Of a stretch of 53,901 nucleotides of DNA, positions 1 to 6,677 are shown piece after piece. Every line of letters begins with the position of its first letter. Within the stretch, counting starts at the first letter, position 1. The notes under the pieces are model-generated. The model did not search any database and was not told the DNA's origin. It saw only the letters and a list, made by a program, of their open reading frames with translations. The position numbers were made by a program, and so were the translations under genes. Origin of the DNA: JBGANR01 sp044222225 (GTDB taxonomy: Bacteria > Actinomycetota > Actinomycetes > Mycobacteriales > Mycobacteriaceae); the NCBI GenBank assembly GCA_044222225.1, contig JBGANR010000026.1, positions 1 through 53,901 of the forward strand, given 5' to 3'.

Positions 1-21
1 CCGCATCGCTCAGCGATGCGG
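1..21. terminator. Hairpin at the left edge, probable terminator of an upstream gene
   Basis: CCGCATCGC and GCGATGCGG pair perfectly (9 bp) around a TCA loop. A weakly T-rich stretch follows. The gene it would terminate lies outside the window, so the role is inferred. Confidence 0.45.
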
Positions 22-110
22 GCCGCGTCGTCGTTTCTCGGCAAGCGCTTTCCTCTGACTTTCGTCTTTGTTAGTCTCACTTCAGCAATCCTTACCAGGG
101 AGAGAGTGCG

Positions 111-1253
111 ATGAGCGGACCAGGATCCGGCCCCGGCCAGCCGTGGGGACAGGGCAACGACGACGAGACCCAGATCGGCCGGCCGACGACCGGCTTCGGT
201 GGCGGGCAGGGCGAGCGGCCGGCCGACGGGCAGGGCGGTTGGCCGGGAGGTTCCACCGCGCAGTTCCCCGACGGGCAGTACCCGACGTCCGATTCCGGCC
301 CGCAGTACGCGTCCGGCACGAGTCAATACCCCTCGGGGCAGTACACGTCCGGCTACGGCGCGCAGCCGGGCCCGTCCGGGCAGGGCTACCCGCAGCAGGA
401 CTACGGGCAGTATCCGCAAGGCGCGTACGGACCGCCGCCGGGAGGGACGCCGCCGGGCAACGCCTACGGGCCCCCGCAGGGACCGCCGCCCGGTGGGGGG
501 ACGCCGCCGGGCAAGAAGGGCGGCTTCCCGTGGCTGCCCGTCGCCATCGCGGCGGTCGTCGTACTCATCATCGGCGGCGGCACGGCGTTCTTCCTCACTT
601 CCCGGGACGAGGCGAAGGACGACCCGACGCCCACCTCGACGACGGTGGCGAGCACGTCGTCATCGGTTCCGCCGTCGACCGGCACGTCGACCTCGACGAC
701 GCCGGCCCGACCGGCCGACTGCACGGCCGGTCGCCTGTCGGCCACGCAGACCGGCCCGGGCCTGTCGTTGACGAAGATCAACACCCCGGCCGAGCACGTC
801 CCGGCCGGCTGGGTCGAGGACACCGGGATGGAGCTGCCGTTCGCGACCGCGGCGCGCGCCGTCGCGCACGAGACCGCGGGCGGCAAGTGGGCCGCCAACT
901 TCGCCATCGCCGAGCTGGGGGGCGTCACCGGAACGGCCGAGGAGATCGCCCGGAAGGTGCTGCACTGCCTGCCGTCGAGCGCCGGCTATGTGACCGCCGA
1001 CCCCTCGGAGCCGACGGTCACCGACGTCCGCACGTCGTTCCTGTCCAAGGCCAAGGTCAACGCCGCGCTCGTCCGCGCCGAGATCCGGGTGGCCACGCCG
1101 GACGCGGGCGTCCAGGGCGACACGCTCTACCTGGCCGTCGCACTGACGACGCCTGTCACGCTGGCCTTCGGCGCGTCTCCGATCGGCGACGCGGCGCTCA
1201 AGACACTCGTCGACAAGGCCGTCGACAACACGCAGGTCACCGGCAACGGATAG
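111..1253 (+). CDS. Membrane-anchored protein with Gly/Pro/Tyr-rich cytoplasmic tail and secreted domain
   Basis: Predicted 380-aa single-pass membrane protein of unknown function. Residues 1-135 are low-complexity, rich in G, P, Q and Y, with degenerate tyrosine/glycine repeats such as QGYPQQDYGQYPQGAYGPPP. One hydrophobic helix spans about residues 140-163. A Ser/Thr/Pro linker (about 170-200) then leads to a roughly 175-residue C-terminal domain with two cysteines that probably lies outside the membrane. The charge pattern (GKKGG before the helix, SRDEAK after) supports N-in/C-out. The ATG follows a GGGAGAG ribosome site. Such architecture is common in mycolata cell-envelope proteins, but I do not recognise the C-terminal domain. 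It is transcribed toward the XRE gene 71 bp downstream. Confidence 0.75.
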   Translation: MSGPGSGPGQPWGQGNDDETQIGRPTTGFGGGQGERPADGQGGWPGGSTAQFPDGQYPTSDSGPQYASGTSQYPSGQYTSGYGAQPGPSGQGYPQQDYGQYPQGAYGPPPGGTPPGNAYGPPQGPPPGGGTPPGKKGGFPWLPVAIAAVVVLIIGGGTAFFLTSRDEAKDDPTPTSTTVASTSSSVPPSTGTSTSTTPARPADCTAGRLSATQTGPGLSLTKINTPAEHVPAGWVEDTGMELPFATAARAVAHETAGGKWAANFAIAELGGVTGTAEEIARKVLHCLPSSAGYVTADPSEPTVTDVRTSFLSKAKVNAALVRAEIRVATPDAGVQGDTLYLAVALTTPVTLAFGASPIGDAALKTLVDKAVDNTQVTGNG

Positions 1254-1311
1254 CAGGGACGGGGCGCGTCGCCGGCTCCCGGGTGGGGGCCGCCGACCGC
1301 GCCGCTGCTCC

Positions 1312-1325
1312 TACGATCATGGGCA
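1312..1325 (+). promoter_or_regulatory. Candidate leaderless promoter of the XRE gene
   Basis: TACGAT at 1312-1317 fits the actinobacterial TANNNT -10 box and lies 7 nt before the ATG at 1325. No Shine-Dalgarno is visible. This favours a leaderless transcript starting at 1325 over the in-frame ATG at 1319. Confidence 0.4.
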
Positions 1326-1690
1326 TGTCCAACGAGCGGCGATCGATGATCCTCGGTGCGTTCATCCGGCAGCAGCGCGAGCTCGCGGCGCTGCCGATGC
1401 GGCAACTCGCCGAAGCGGTCGGTATCTCCAATCCGTATCTCTCGCAGATCGAGCGGGGGCTGCGGGCGCCGTCGGAGGCGGTGCTGGCGTCCATCGCGGA
1501 CAGCCTCGACCTCAGCGTCGACGAGCTGTATCGCGCGGCCGGGTTCGTCCACGTGGAGCCGGAGGAGGAGCGCGGGCTGCCGGAGGCGATCAGGGCCGCC
1601 GACGAGCTGACCTCGGCCCAGCGCCGGGCGCTGCTGGAGGTCTATCGCGGGTTCGTCGACGCGAACGCGGTGCGCCGCTCGCGGGCCTGA
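1325..1690 (+). CDS. XRE-family (Cro/C1-type) transcriptional regulator
   Basis: A 121-aa DNA-binding regulator. The HTH_3 domain covers about residues 9-70, with the typical recognition-helix segment NPYLSQIERGLRAPSE; the remaining 50 residues form a helical tail. In size and layout it resembles the small XRE regulators found beside hbhA in mycobacteria (Rv0474) and beside lipid-droplet protein genes in Rhodococcus. Here it converges on a phasin-like gene, whose promoter carries an inverted repeat at 2109-2129. It is therefore a good candidate regulator of that gene, but this rests on context only. Confidence 0.85.
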   Translation: MSNERRSMILGAFIRQQRELAALPMRQLAEAVGISNPYLSQIERGLRAPSEAVLASIADSLDLSVDELYRAAGFVHVEPEEERGLPEAIRAADELTSAQRRALLEVYRGFVDANAVRRSRA

Positions 1691-1702
1691 GCGCGCAGAC
1701 GA

Positions 1703-1735
1703 CGACGGCCGGCACCTTCGCGGTGCCGGCCGTCG
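1703..1735. terminator. Bidirectional terminator between convergent genes
   Basis: CGACGGCCGGCACC pairs perfectly with GGTGCCGGCCGTCG (14 bp) around loop TTCGC. It lies between the stop of the XRE gene (1690) and the stop of the convergent phasin-like gene (1752), so it can serve both. T-tracts are weak, as usual in high-GC genomes. Confidence 0.7.
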
Positions 1736-1751
1736 GTCGTGTGTCGAGGAC

Positions 1752-2063
1752 TTACTTGAGGCCCTCGCGCGCCGCCTTGAGGTAGGCCGAGCTGAGGTCC
1801 TGGACGAACGACGCGTGCGCGGAGGCGATGGCCGAGACCCAGTCGAGCTGGCTCCGCTCGGCGACCTTCGTCTGGAACTGCAGGAGGTTGGTCAGGGCCG
1901 ACTCGTACGCGTCGAGCGTGGCGTTGCCCGCGCTCTTGGCCACGGTGAGAAGCTCCTCGTTGAGTTCGCGGATGCGGGCGATGCGCTCCTCGATGAGGGC
2001 GGGATCGATGCCGGGGATCGAGATGGGGGAATCGGTCGTGGTGCTCTTGGTGTCGTCGGCCAT
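1752..2063 (-). CDS. Phasin-like small amphipathic protein
   Basis: A 103-aa protein. The first about 20 residues are polar (MADDTKSTTTDSPIS), followed by continuous predicted amphipathic helix. The C-terminal part (SAIASAHASFVQDLSSAYLK) resembles phasin-family proteins, which coat polyhydroxyalkanoate or lipid inclusions. There is no lysine-rich tail as in HbhA. The ATG at 2063 is preceded by AGAAGGAG; an upstream in-frame extension has unnatural Arg/Pro composition and was not used. It is alone on this strand, faces the XRE gene and ends at the shared terminator. An inverted repeat (2109-2129) lies 46 bp upstream. The inclusion-body role is inferred from similarity recognised by eye. Confidence 0.7.
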   Translation of the reverse strand: MADDTKSTTTDSPISIPGIDPALIEERIARIRELNEELLTVAKSAGNATLDAYESALTNLLQFQTKVAERSQLDWVSAIASAHASFVQDLSSAYLKAAREGLK

Positions 2064-2108
2064 GGCCGGCTCCTTCTGCTCGTCGTCTCGTGCGCTGTCG
2101 TAAGCAAG

Positions 2109-2129
2109 GTTAGCATCTTTTTTGCTAAC
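2109..2129. promoter_or_regulatory. Inverted repeat, candidate operator of the phasin-like gene
   Basis: GTTAGCA and TGCTAAC are perfect inverted arms separated by 7 bp, giving a centre-to-centre distance of 14 bp. The site is AT-rich against a GC-rich background. It lies between the phasin-like start (2063) and the divergent LacI gene (2197). The XRE regulator next door is the most likely binder, but LacI autoregulation is possible. Confidence 0.5.
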
Positions 2130-2196
2130 AAGGCGATGGTGGGCGACGTACGATCGTCCCGCCCGGGCGTGTCGAGGGGCTGTGGACGGAGGCGGT

Positions 2197-3237
2197 GTGG
2201 CCGAGGGAACCGGCGGGCGGCGACGGACGTCGCAGCGGGGGCGGCGGCCGACGATGGACGACGTCGCCGCGCGGGCGGGGGTCTCGCGCACGCTGGTCTC
2301 GCTTGTCCTCAGCGGCAAGCCGGGGGCGGGCGAGGCGACTCGGGAGCGCGTTCTCGACGCGGCGCGAGAGCTGGGCTATCAGCCGAACAACGCCGCCCGG
2401 TTGCTGGCGCGAGAGCGCAGCCGCACGATCGGCGTCCTCCTGGACATCCGGCAACCGTTCGAGGCGGATCTCGTCGCCGAGCTCTATCCGCTGGTCGAGG
2501 CCGCCGGCTACGAGCTGCTGCTCTCGGTCAGCGCACCCGGCCGCGGTGAGCGCAAGGCCGCCGAGGCGTTGCTCGGCCACAGCTGCGAGGCGCTCATTCT
2601 GCTCGGCCCGGGGGAGAGCGCCGACTACCTGCTCTCGCTCGCCGATCGCGCGGTGGTGGCCGTCCTCGGGCGGAAGCTGCCGCCGGACCGGGTGGACAGC
2701 ATCCGGACGGCCGACGGGAAGGGGGTGCGCATGGCCGTCGACCACCTCGTCGGGCTCGGGCACCGGGCGATCTGGCACGTCGACGGCGGTGACGGCCCGG
2801 GCGCGGCCGAACGTCGTGACGCCTACCGGGCGGGCATGCATGCGCACGGTCTGGACGCCGCGACGCGAGTGCTGCCGGGCGCGCACGACGAGGCGGCCGG
2901 CATCGCCGCGGCCGAGTTGATCGGAGCCGCCGATCCGATGCCCACCGCGGTCATCGCGAGCAACGACCGCTGCGCGTTCGGCGTCATGTTCTCGCTGTCG
3001 CGCCAGGGCGTCGACGTCCCGGGCGACGTCTCGGTGGTCGGTTTCGACGACGACACGTTCTCGGGGCTGCTGCCGATCGGTCTGACGACGGTGCGCCAGG
3101 ACGCGCCGCGGCTCGCCGAGCAGGCGGTACGGCTCGTCTCGCGCCGGCTCGAGGACCCGTCGGCGGAGCCGGTCGAGACGGTGCTCGAGCCGGAACTGGT
3201 GCTGCGCGGCACCCACGGTCCGCCGCGGCTCGGCTGA
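2197..3237 (+). CDS. LacI-family transcriptional regulator
   Basis: About 346 aa. The N-terminal LacI HTH (MDDVAARAGVSRTLVSLVLS, starting at residue 20) is followed by the hinge region and a periplasmic-binding-protein-like sugar-sensing domain (about 75-340; SNDRCAFGVMFSLSRQG and VVGFDDDTF are typical). GTG at 2197 was chosen because GGAGG sits 4 nt before it; ATG at 2254 would remove residues usually present before the HTH. The oxidoreductase gene on the opposite strand ends just past its stop. A perfect LacI-type palindrome lies upstream of that oxidoreductase, so it is the probable target. Confidence 0.9.
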   Translation: MAEGTGGRRRTSQRGRRPTMDDVAARAGVSRTLVSLVLSGKPGAGEATRERVLDAARELGYQPNNAARLLARERSRTIGVLLDIRQPFEADLVAELYPLVEAAGYELLLSVSAPGRGERKAAEALLGHSCEALILLGPGESADYLLSLADRAVVAVLGRKLPPDRVDSIRTADGKGVRMAVDHLVGLGHRAIWHVDGGDGPGAAERRDAYRAGMHAHGLDAATRVLPGAHDEAAGIAAAELIGAADPMPTAVIASNDRCAFGVMFSLSRQGVDVPGDVSVVGFDDDTFSGLLPIGLTTVRQDAPRLAEQAVRLVSRRLEDPSAEPVETVLEPELVLRGTHGPPRLG

Positions 3238-3246
3238 ACGTCTTTC

Positions 3247-4281
3247 TACTCGCCGGTATCTGTCGCTGAGCGGGGGGGCGGCGCGGTCGGCCAGCTCGAC
3301 GACGACCCGCTCGCCGGAGTGCAGCGACGCGACGCCCGCCTCGCAGACGGCCGTCGCCGCATAGCCGTCCCAGGCACCCGGGCCGTCGACGCCCGCGCCC
3401 GAGCGGACGGCGTCGACCCACCGCTGCATCTCGGTGTCGTAGGCCTGTCCGAAGCGCTCGCGGAAGCCCGGGGTGATGGTGCCGCCGCGGCGGCCGTCGG
3501 GCGCCGTCCGGACGAGGCCGACGTCGAGACCGATCGTCGCGCTGCCCAGCTCGGCGACGACCTCGGTGCGCACCTCGTAGGCGACGCCGGTGGTCACGAA
3601 CACTTCGGCCGTCACCATCCGGCCCGACGTCGTCTCGAAGATCGCGAGCTGCGGGTCCTGCAGTCCGGCGGGCGCGTGGCCGTTGGCGCGTGGCCGCAAC
3701 ACCTGCACCGAGACGATCTCCTCGCCGAGCAGGAAGCGGGTCACGTCCACCTCGTGGACGAGCGAGTCCCGGACGATCATGTCGCTGTCGAAATGCGGCG
3801 GTACAGCGGGATTGCGGTGAGTGCAGTGGACGACGAGCGGCTCGCCGAGGTCGCCGGACTCGATGAGGGTGCGCAGCTGCGCGTACTCGTGGTCGAAGCG
3901 GCGCATGAAACCGACCTGGATGAGCTTGCGGCCGAGCGCGGCTTCGGCCTCGACGAGCCGCAGCGACGATTCGACGTCCGTCGTCAGCGGCTTCTCGCAC
4001 AGCACCGGCTTGCCGTGCTCGAGGCAGGCCAGGACCTGCGGTTCGTGGACGGCGCCCGGAGTGGCGATGACGACCGCGTCGACGTCGTCGGCGGCGATCG
4101 CGGCCAGGGGGTCGTCGACCACCCGGGAGCCGGGCGCGAGCGCGGCGATCTGCCGCGCGCGGGCGGGATCGAAGTCGTTGACGACGGTCACCCGCGCGCC
4201 GTGGGTGACCGAACTCAGCCGCCGGACGTGGTCGGCGCCCATCAGTCCGACGCCGAGCACGGCGATCCGGATGTCGCTCAT
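3247..4281 (-). CDS. Gfo/Idh/MocA oxidoreductase, inositol 2-dehydrogenase-like; 3' end apparently frameshifted
   Basis: NAD(P)-dependent sugar/polyol dehydrogenase family. The N-terminal Rossmann fold starts VLGVGLMGADHVRRL, LCEKPLTTD carries the catalytic Lys of the family EKP motif, and HEVDVTRFLLGEE is in the substrate domain. This fits IolG-type inositol 2-dehydrogenases of about 335-345 aa. As written the frame has no stop at the expected end: it runs antisense through the LacI gene to 2125 (718 codons). Removing one base from the G7 run at 3272-3278 gives a TAG at 3247-3249, ten bases beyond the LacI stop, and a normal-length protein. I give that end. Either a sequencing indel or a real frameshift is possible. 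Substrate is inferred. Confidence 0.75.
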
Positions 4282-4335
4282 CGGGATGTCCTTCTCCTTC
4301 AGGTTCTTCGAGCCGGGCCGTCGCCCGACGGCCGT

Positions 4336-4351
4336 ACTGAAGCGCTTCAGT
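4336..4351. promoter_or_regulatory. LacI-type operator upstream of the oxidoreductase
   Basis: ACTGAAGCGCTTCAGT is a perfect 16-bp palindrome with the central CG expected of LacI/GalR operators. It is about 55 bp upstream of the oxidoreductase ATG (4281). A second, imperfect half (AGCGCTCTTCAG, 4352-4363) follows directly. The LacI regulator at 2197-3237 is the obvious candidate binder. Confidence 0.7.
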
Positions 4352-4401
4352 AGCGCTCTTCAGGAGACACTATGAGGACCGTCACGACGGGTGTCAAGAG
4401 T

Positions 4402-4424
4402 CCGGCGGCTCCCACGGCCGCCGG
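4402..4424 (-). terminator. Hairpin downstream of aat
   Basis: CCGGCGGC and GCCGCCGG pair around a 7-nt loop, about 20 bp past the aat stop codon. The stem is short and no T-tract is evident, so it is a moderate terminator candidate. Confidence 0.4.
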
Positions 4425-4444
4425 GGGCGTGTCCGTCCGGCGCG

Positions 4445-5110
4445 TCAGCGGTCGGCGATGAGCCGGGGGAGCAGCGCGAGGTAGTCGGCGCGCTCCATCT
4501 CGCCTGCGCCGAGGGAGGCGAGGTGCGGCGTCAGCCATTGCGTGTCGACCACCGAGCCCGGACCGAGCAGCCCGCAGAGCCGGACCAGGGCGACCTTCGA
4601 CGCGTCGCGCCGCCGATGGAACATCGACTCGCCCGCGAACAGCGCGCCGATCCGCACGCCGTAGAGCCCCCCGGCGAGGCCGTCGTCGTCCCACGCCTCG
4701 ACGGAATGCGCCCAGCCGAGTCGGTGGAGTGTGAGGTAGGCGGCGGCGATCTCGTCGTCGATCCAGCCGTGCGGACGGGACGGATCGGCGCAGCCGGCGA
4801 CGACGTCCGCGAAGGCGCGGTCGACGCTCGTCCGATAACGACGCACGGATTTGCGCAGCGAGCCGCTGACGCGCAACTCGTGCGGACGCAGGACGCCGCG
4901 TCGCAGCGGCGACCACCAGCCGATGCCGGTCCGGTGGCACGACGGCCGCTCGGCGCCGGACTCGTCGGCGAGCGGCATGGGGAAGAGCCCGTGACGGTAG
5001 GCGGCCAGCAGCGTCGACGGTGCGAGATCGCCGCCGGCCGCGACGAAGTCGTCGTCGCCGAAGTCGAGGTCGGCGAAGTCGAACCGGGACGGGCCGGGGT
5101 CGATCGGCAT
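4445..5110 (-). CDS. aat: Leucyl/phenylalanyl-tRNA--protein transferase
   Basis: Transfers Leu or Phe from aminoacyl-tRNA to proteins with N-terminal Arg/Lys, feeding the ClpS/ClpAP N-degron pathway in the cytoplasm. The 221-aa product has the family landmarks: FVAAGGDLAPSTLLAAYRHG and GLFPM near the N terminus, GWWSPLRRGVL (about residues 62-72), and the core segment GGLYGVRIGALFAGESMFHR followed by ASKVAL. Length is normal. The ATG at 5110 begins MPIDPGPSRF; longer in-frame extensions overlap the divergent DUF2786 gene and are unlikely. Confidence 0.93.
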   Translation of the reverse strand: MPIDPGPSRFDFADLDFGDDDFVAAGGDLAPSTLLAAYRHGLFPMPLADESGAERPSCHRTGIGWWSPLRRGVLRPHELRVSGSLRKSVRRYRTSVDRAFADVVAGCADPSRPHGWIDDEIAAAYLTLHRLGWAHSVEAWDDDGLAGGLYGVRIGALFAGESMFHRRRDASKVALVRLCGLLGPGSVVDTQWLTPHLASLGAGEMERADYLALLPRLIADR

Positions 5111-5248
5111 GGGGACATTCTCGCGCAGCGCGGCGCCGGCGGAGTGAAGGCTGTGGACGGCGGCGGCGCCGCGGGCGAAGTTTCCGTGGCCGTCCACAGA
5201 TCGGCCGATCGGGCGCCGGTGCCCGGCCTGATCACCGGTCGCGCCTCC

Positions 5249-5262
5249 TATCGTGTGGGCCA
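5249..5262 (+). promoter_or_regulatory. Candidate leaderless promoter of the DUF2786 gene
   Basis: TATCGT at 5249-5254 (TANNNT) lies 7 nt before ATG 5262 with no Shine-Dalgarno. This supports ATG 5262 rather than GTG 5253. Confidence 0.4.
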
Positions 5263-6095
5263 TGGCAGACGACAGGCTTCTGGCCCGCATCGGGGGGCTG
5301 CTCCGGCAGGCGGAAGGCACAGACAATCCGCATGAGGCGGAGGCGTTCATGGCGGCCGCGCAGCGACTCGCCACGGCGTCCGCGATCGATCTCGCGGTGG
5401 CCCGGGCGCACGACCCGGCGGCGCGCCGACGCGTCTCGCCGGAGCAGCGGCGCATCGAGATCGGCCCGCGGGGGAGGCGCGGGCTCAAGACCTACGTGCA
5501 GTTGTTCGCCGTCATCGCAGCGGGCAACGATGTCGTCGTCGACGTCGCGCGGGATTCGACGTATGTGCTGGCCTACGGCTTCTCCGACGACATCGACGTG
5601 ACGTCGGCGCTGTACGCCTCGCTCGTCGTCCAGATGGTCGCGTCGAGCGACGCCTACATCGCTTCGGGCGACTATCGGGGCGAGACGGCGCTGCGCGTCG
5701 TGACCCGGACCGAGGGCCGGTGGCGACGGCGCGAGGTCGAGGAGGCGCCCGTCGCACCGATCACGGCGCGGCTCAACTTCCAGACGGCCTTCGCGCAACG
5801 CATCGGCCTGCGTCTGACGCAGGCCCGGGACGACGCCCGCGCCGCGGCCGTCGCGGAGCGGCCTGCGGCGTCGACGGAGGTCGCGCTGCGGCACAAGGAG
5901 GTGGAGGTGCGCGATTTCCACACGGCGCAGTCGTCGGCGCGCGGCACGTGGCGTCCGACCTCGGCGTCGGCCGGATACTCCGAGGCCGCCCGCCGGGCGG
6001 GCGACCGCGCGGGACGACGCGCCAAGCTGCGTCCGGACGAACGGCTCGGCGGCGCACGAGGCCGGCTGCGGGGTGGTCGAGAGGAGAGTGCATGA
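5262..6095 (+). CDS. DUF2786 domain-containing protein
   Basis: A 277-aa protein of unknown function. Residues about 4-45 (RLLARIGGLLRQAEGTDNPH and following) match the DUF2786 pattern, a short helical domain also found in phage and actinobacterial proteins. The middle (about 65-200) is alpha/beta. The C-terminal about 60 residues are Arg/Ala-rich and probably disordered or nucleic-acid-binding. The next gene, 45 bp downstream on the same strand, is a small HExxH metalloprotein. The two families are a recurring pair in mycolata, as I recall, which suggests joint function. No experimental role is known to me. Confidence 0.85.
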   Translation: MADDRLLARIGGLLRQAEGTDNPHEAEAFMAAAQRLATASAIDLAVARAHDPAARRRVSPEQRRIEIGPRGRRGLKTYVQLFAVIAAGNDVVVDVARDSTYVLAYGFSDDIDVTSALYASLVVQMVASSDAYIASGDYRGETALRVVTRTEGRWRRREVEEAPVAPITARLNFQTAFAQRIGLRLTQARDDARAAAVAERPAASTEVALRHKEVEVRDFHTAQSSARGTWRPTSASAGYSEAARRAGDRAGRRAKLRPDERLGGARGRLRGGREESA

Positions 6096-6140
6096 CGCGG
6101 GCCGCGCCGGCGATCATGCGCGGTAGGAGGGGTGAGTCGG

Positions 6141-6602
6141 GTGCGTGACGCGCGTCGCGCGGACGTCTACGCCGCCGAAGACATGGTGGCGCGGATGTTC
6201 GAACGCGGCGGGACGGTGCGGATGCACGGCGCGGAGCTGAGCCTGCCGCCGGAGGCGCGGTTCGGCGACGTCGCCGGCGTGCAGCGATATGTCGACGAGG
6301 TGCTCGCGTCGCGGGCGGTCGAGGCGGCGTTCCCCAAGGCGCGTCGACCGGTTCGGGTCCGGCGACGGGCCGGTGCGACGCGCGCCCACTACGAGGCCGC
6401 ACGAGCCGGTGAGCCGGCTGTGATCGCGCTGCCGGCGGGCTGGGCGATGCGCGAGCTCGTCGTGCTGCACGAACTCGCCCATCACCTCGATCCGGCCCCG
6501 GATCCGCCGCACGGTCCGTCGTTCGTCGTGACGTTCGCCGAGCTCGCGGGCGTCGTCATGGGGCCCGAGGTGCAGTTCGTGCTGCGGACGACGCTTCCCT
6601 GA
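6141..6602 (+). CDS. Small HExxH metallohydrolase, TIGR04338-like
   Basis: A 153-aa putative zinc hydrolase. The motif HELAHHLD (about residues 112-119) supplies the HExxH zinc ligands and catalytic Glu, followed by HGPSFVVTFAEL, whose His may be the third ligand. This matches the actinobacterial TIGR04338-type family. GTG 6141 was chosen since GGAGG (6126-6130) is 10 nt upstream, while GTG 6132 would leave only 1 nt. No signal peptide is seen, so it is likely cytoplasmic. It probably forms an operon with the DUF2786 gene. It is convergent with the CocE-like hydrolase. Substrate unknown. Confidence 0.85.
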   Translation: MRDARRADVYAAEDMVARMFERGGTVRMHGAELSLPPEARFGDVAGVQRYVDEVLASRAVEAAFPKARRPVRVRRRAGATRAHYEAARAGEPAVIALPAGWAMRELVVLHELAHHLDPAPDPPHGPSFVVTFAELAGVVMGPEVQFVLRTTLP

Positions 6603-6610
6603 CGCTCATC

Positions 6611-6659
6611 GGTGCCCGGTGCCCGGTGCCCGGTGCCCGGTGCCCGGTGCCCGGTGCTC
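6611..6659. repeat. Heptanucleotide tandem repeat
   Basis: Seven consecutive copies of the 7-mer GGTGCCC (the last is GGTGCTC), between two convergent genes. Copy number could vary between strains by replication slippage. Confidence 0.9.
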
Positions 6660-6677
6660 GGTGAGCGCCGGCGGACG

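Noticed and set aside
2125..3246. C-terminal extension of the IolG-like frame through the LacI gene
   Set aside because: The extra about 375 residues are antisense to a clear LacI repressor; a one-base indel at the G7 run explains the missing stop.
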